This document shows positions 5,032 through 6,122 of a DNA stretch of 6,122 nucleotides, in pieces (the first letter of the stretch is position 1; each line of letters starts with the position of its first letter). Both the position numbers and the translations under genes were made by a program. Origin of the DNA: Candidatus Parcubacteria bacterium (GTDB lineage: Bacteria; Patescibacteriota; Patescibacteriia; Patescibacteriales; UBA12075). The DNA lies in NCBI GenBank assembly GCA_023140595.1, contig JAGLLI010000156.1, forward strand, positions 1 through 6,122, written 5' to 3'. Under the pieces are notes generated by a model. That model saw only the letters and a list, made by a program, of their open reading frames with translations, was not told the origin of the DNA and did not search any database.

Positions 5032-5298
5032 ATGCCTAAAAAAATACATATTGGAACAATTTCAATTTTGGTTAAAGATAGGCAAATGAACGTGAAAGAT
5101 TTAAATCAAATGCTGACTGAAAACGGGCATTTGATTATGGCAAGGCTGGGAGTTAATTTGCAAAAAAGCTGCGTGGATCATTGTACGGGCTTGATTGTTG
5201 TGGCTGTTCAGGCGAGCGCGCAAGAAATTAATTCACTGGCTGAAGAAATTGACGGTTTGTACGGCATAGTTGCCAAAGCAAGCATAGTAACAGATTAA
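5032..5298 (+). CDS. TM1266-like small ACT/ferredoxin-fold protein (iron-only hydrogenase system regulator family)
   Basis: This 88-residue soluble protein has the layout of the TM1266 family of putative regulators, which often accompany [FeFe]-hydrogenase maturation genes and have a beta-alpha-beta-beta-alpha-beta ACT-like fold. A first strand IGTISILVKDR (7-17) leads to a helix VKDLNQMLTENG (21-32) and the strand IMARLGV (35-41). A second strand LIVVAVQ (54-60) is followed by the helix EINSLAEEIDGLYG (65-78) and the closing strand IVAKASIV (79-86). The LGV and LYGIVAKAS segments are the most family-like. A compact C47-x-D49-H50-C51 cluster sits in the loop before the second strand and could bind a metal; I do not expect it in hydrogenase-linked members. 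No DNA-binding domain is present, so any regulation would be through ligand sensing or a partner. The start is four bases after the preceding stop. Confidence 0.7.
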   Translation: MPKKIHIGTISILVKDRQMNVKDLNQMLTENGHLIMARLGVNLQKSCVDHCTGLIVVAVQASAQEINSLAEEIDGLYGIVAKASIVTD

Positions 5299-5301
5299 AA
5301 T

Positions 5302-5835
5302 ATGCGATATATCAAGGAAAATGTTTTAGCAAAACCCAATATTGCCTCGCTGGCTAATTTTTTAGTTCTGGCAAGCATTGCCGTGTTTACTCCTTTTTTT
5401 ATACACGTTCAATGGTTGACCGGTTCAATTGTTAACGCCGTTTTAATAATAGTTTTATTTACGGTCGGGGTTCGCAGCGCGCTTGTGTTGTGCTTAATTC
5501 CAAGTTTAATGGCTTTGGCAGGCGGTTTGATTCCGCCAATTTTGGCGCCGATAATTCCGTTTATAATGATGTCAAATGTTATACTTGTGCTTGCAGTTGA
5601 TAGAGTTTATTATTATTTTAAAAATGATTTAAATGGCTATTGGTTCGGTTTAGTGTCGGGCGCGGTATTAAAATTTGCTTTTATATATTTTAGTTTAAAT
5701 ATTATCATCAAACTTTTGATAAAACAGGAGTTAGTGGCAAAAGTCGCACAAATGATGTCTTGGCCGCAGCTGGCAACAGCCATAACAGGCGGATTTATTG
5801 CCTGGATTTTTTTGAAAAAAATAAAAAGAATTTGA
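5302..5835 (+). CDS. Six-helix membrane protein resembling an ECF-transporter S component
   Basis: This 177-residue integral membrane protein has about six hydrophobic segments: roughly 15-36, 40-57, 58-76, 79-100, 113-139 and 153-171. It has a basic C-terminus (KKIKRI), so the end is probably cytoplasmic. Size, number of helices, Gly/Pro/Ala-rich turns (LAGGLIPPILAPIIPFIMMSN, about 72-92) and the small-residue first helix (ASLANFLVLASIA, 15-27) suit the substrate-binding S components of ECF vitamin or metal transporters. No diagnostic substrate motif is seen. Genes for the EcfA ATPases and EcfT are not in the window; if this is an S component it must share them from elsewhere or act alone. 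It starts three bases after the TM1266-like gene, implying tight co-expression. It ends in TGA, the only TGA stop here. Confidence 0.6.
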   Translation: MRYIKENVLAKPNIASLANFLVLASIAVFTPFFIHVQWLTGSIVNAVLIIVLFTVGVRSALVLCLIPSLMALAGGLIPPILAPIIPFIMMSNVILVLAVDRVYYYFKNDLNGYWFGLVSGAVLKFAFIYFSLNIIIKLLIKQELVAKVAQMMSWPQLATAITGGFIAWIFLKKIKRI

Positions 5836-5875
5836 TTTTTATAATTTTTTATATAGAACTTATTAAGAAAAAGCA

Positions 5876-5917
5876 TAATATTAAAAAACTCTTGCACTGC
5901 AAGAGTTTTTAATATTA
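5876..5917. terminator. Long intrinsic terminator of the three-gene operon, bidirectional type
   Basis: CTCTTGC (5889-5895 with the preceding A run) pairs with GCAAGAG (5899-5905) around an ACT loop. The stem extends through five A-T pairs and, past one bulged A, seven more pairs (5876-5882 with 5911-5917). That is about 19 base pairs in all. The A run before and T run after the core allow it to work in either direction. It begins 40 bases after the stop of the membrane-protein gene. Confidence 0.85.
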
Positions 5918-5968
5918 GCGGATAATTCGTGGTTTTATAATATGTTCAGTTTTGTTAGCGTTTTACCC

Positions 5969-5997
5969 TTGACTAATATTAAAATTTGTGCTATATT
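5969..5997 (+). promoter_or_regulatory. Near-consensus promoter TTGACT-17-TATATT with TGC extension, driving a gene beyond the window
   Basis: TTGACT (5969-5974) and TATATT (5992-5997) are separated by the ideal 17 bases, with TGC next to the -10. The -35 and the TGC extension are identical to those of the promoter at 3281-3309. Transcription should start near 6004 and run rightward out of the window. Confidence 0.75.
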
Positions 5998-6003
5998 ATT
6001 GGC

Positions 6004-6122
6004 AATATTAATTAAAACAATTTATTTGAATTTTGTAAAACATATTTTTTATTGCAAAATTCATAAATTTAATTCATGCTAAGCAAGTATCCCATGGCTT
6101 GATACGCTTTAAAAGTATGGAA
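6004..6122 (+). other. Structured untranslated leader of a gene beyond the window
   Basis: No coding sequence is supported here. The predicted transcript can form a 12-bp hairpin (6027-6038 with 6052-6063, built on GAATTTTG and CAAAATTC). A second stem sits just before the end: AAGC and GTATC pair with GATAC and GCTT between about 6080 and 6110, with a two-base bulge and a loop containing CCATGG. ATG at 6076 opens only an eight-codon frame (MLSKYPMA), and ATG at 6117 could be the true start of the next gene. Neither has a Shine-Dalgarno sequence. The second stem ends seven bases before the 6117 ATG, so it could affect translation. Confidence 0.4.

Noticed and set aside
5833..5835. Possible recoding of TGA as glycine, known in some Patescibacteria
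   Set aside because: No gene has an in-frame TGA, and reading through this one would add only two codons before TAA. The standard code explains everything seen.
1..6122. CRISPR array, insertion sequence or phage genes
   Set aside because: No regularly spaced repeats, transposase motifs, terminal inverted repeats or phage structural genes are visible.

Overview
The window is AT-rich, gene-dense, and has every supported gene on the + strand. The tail of the alpha operon (rpoA-rplQ-rplM-rpsI), compact ribosomal proteins, Lys/Glu-rich protein tails and short intergenic gaps suggest a streamlined bacterium. A Candidate Phyla Radiation (Patescibacteria, Parcubacteria-like) genome is the best guess. 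That placement is an inference from style, because no marker here is decisive. Stops are mostly TAA, with one TAG and one TGA, and no gene contains an in-frame TGA, so the standard bacterial code fits.

Region 1 (1-1710) holds the 3' part of rpoA, then rplQ, rplM and rpsI in a tight run closed by a hairpin terminator. The RNA polymerase alpha subunit has no C-terminal domain. In its place is a charged tail ending in a textbook AT-hook core (RGRP flanked by lysines). Region 2 (1711-2000) is a noncoding gap with an operator-like dyad and weak promoter candidates.

Region 3 (2001-3300) holds a Nudix hydrolase with an interrupted Nudix box and an alpha/beta hydrolase with an atypical nucleophile elbow, probably co-transcribed. 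Region 4 (3281-4115) looks like a self-contained one-gene cassette: its own promoter, the only clear Shine-Dalgarno in the window, a protein resembling a HAD phosphatase that has lost its catalytic aspartates, and a strong terminator.

Region 5 (4132-5917) is a three-gene operon driven by a strong extended -10 promoter whose -35 box lies inside a perfect 17-bp palindrome. It encodes an unrecognised single-pass membrane protein, a small TM1266/ACT-like protein with a CxDHC cluster, and a six-helix membrane protein resembling an ECF-transporter S component. The three genes are separated by 3-4 bases and end at a long bidirectional-type terminator. A reasonable but unproven reading is a ligand- or metal-sensing and uptake module. 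Region 6 (5918-6122) holds another near-consensus promoter and a structured leader running off the window.

The leads most worth following are the alpha subunit with an AT-hook in place of its CTD, the HAD-like pseudoenzyme cassette, the TM1266-like/S-component/membrane-protein operon with no hydrogenase in view, and the near absence of Shine-Dalgarno sequences at eight of nine starts.
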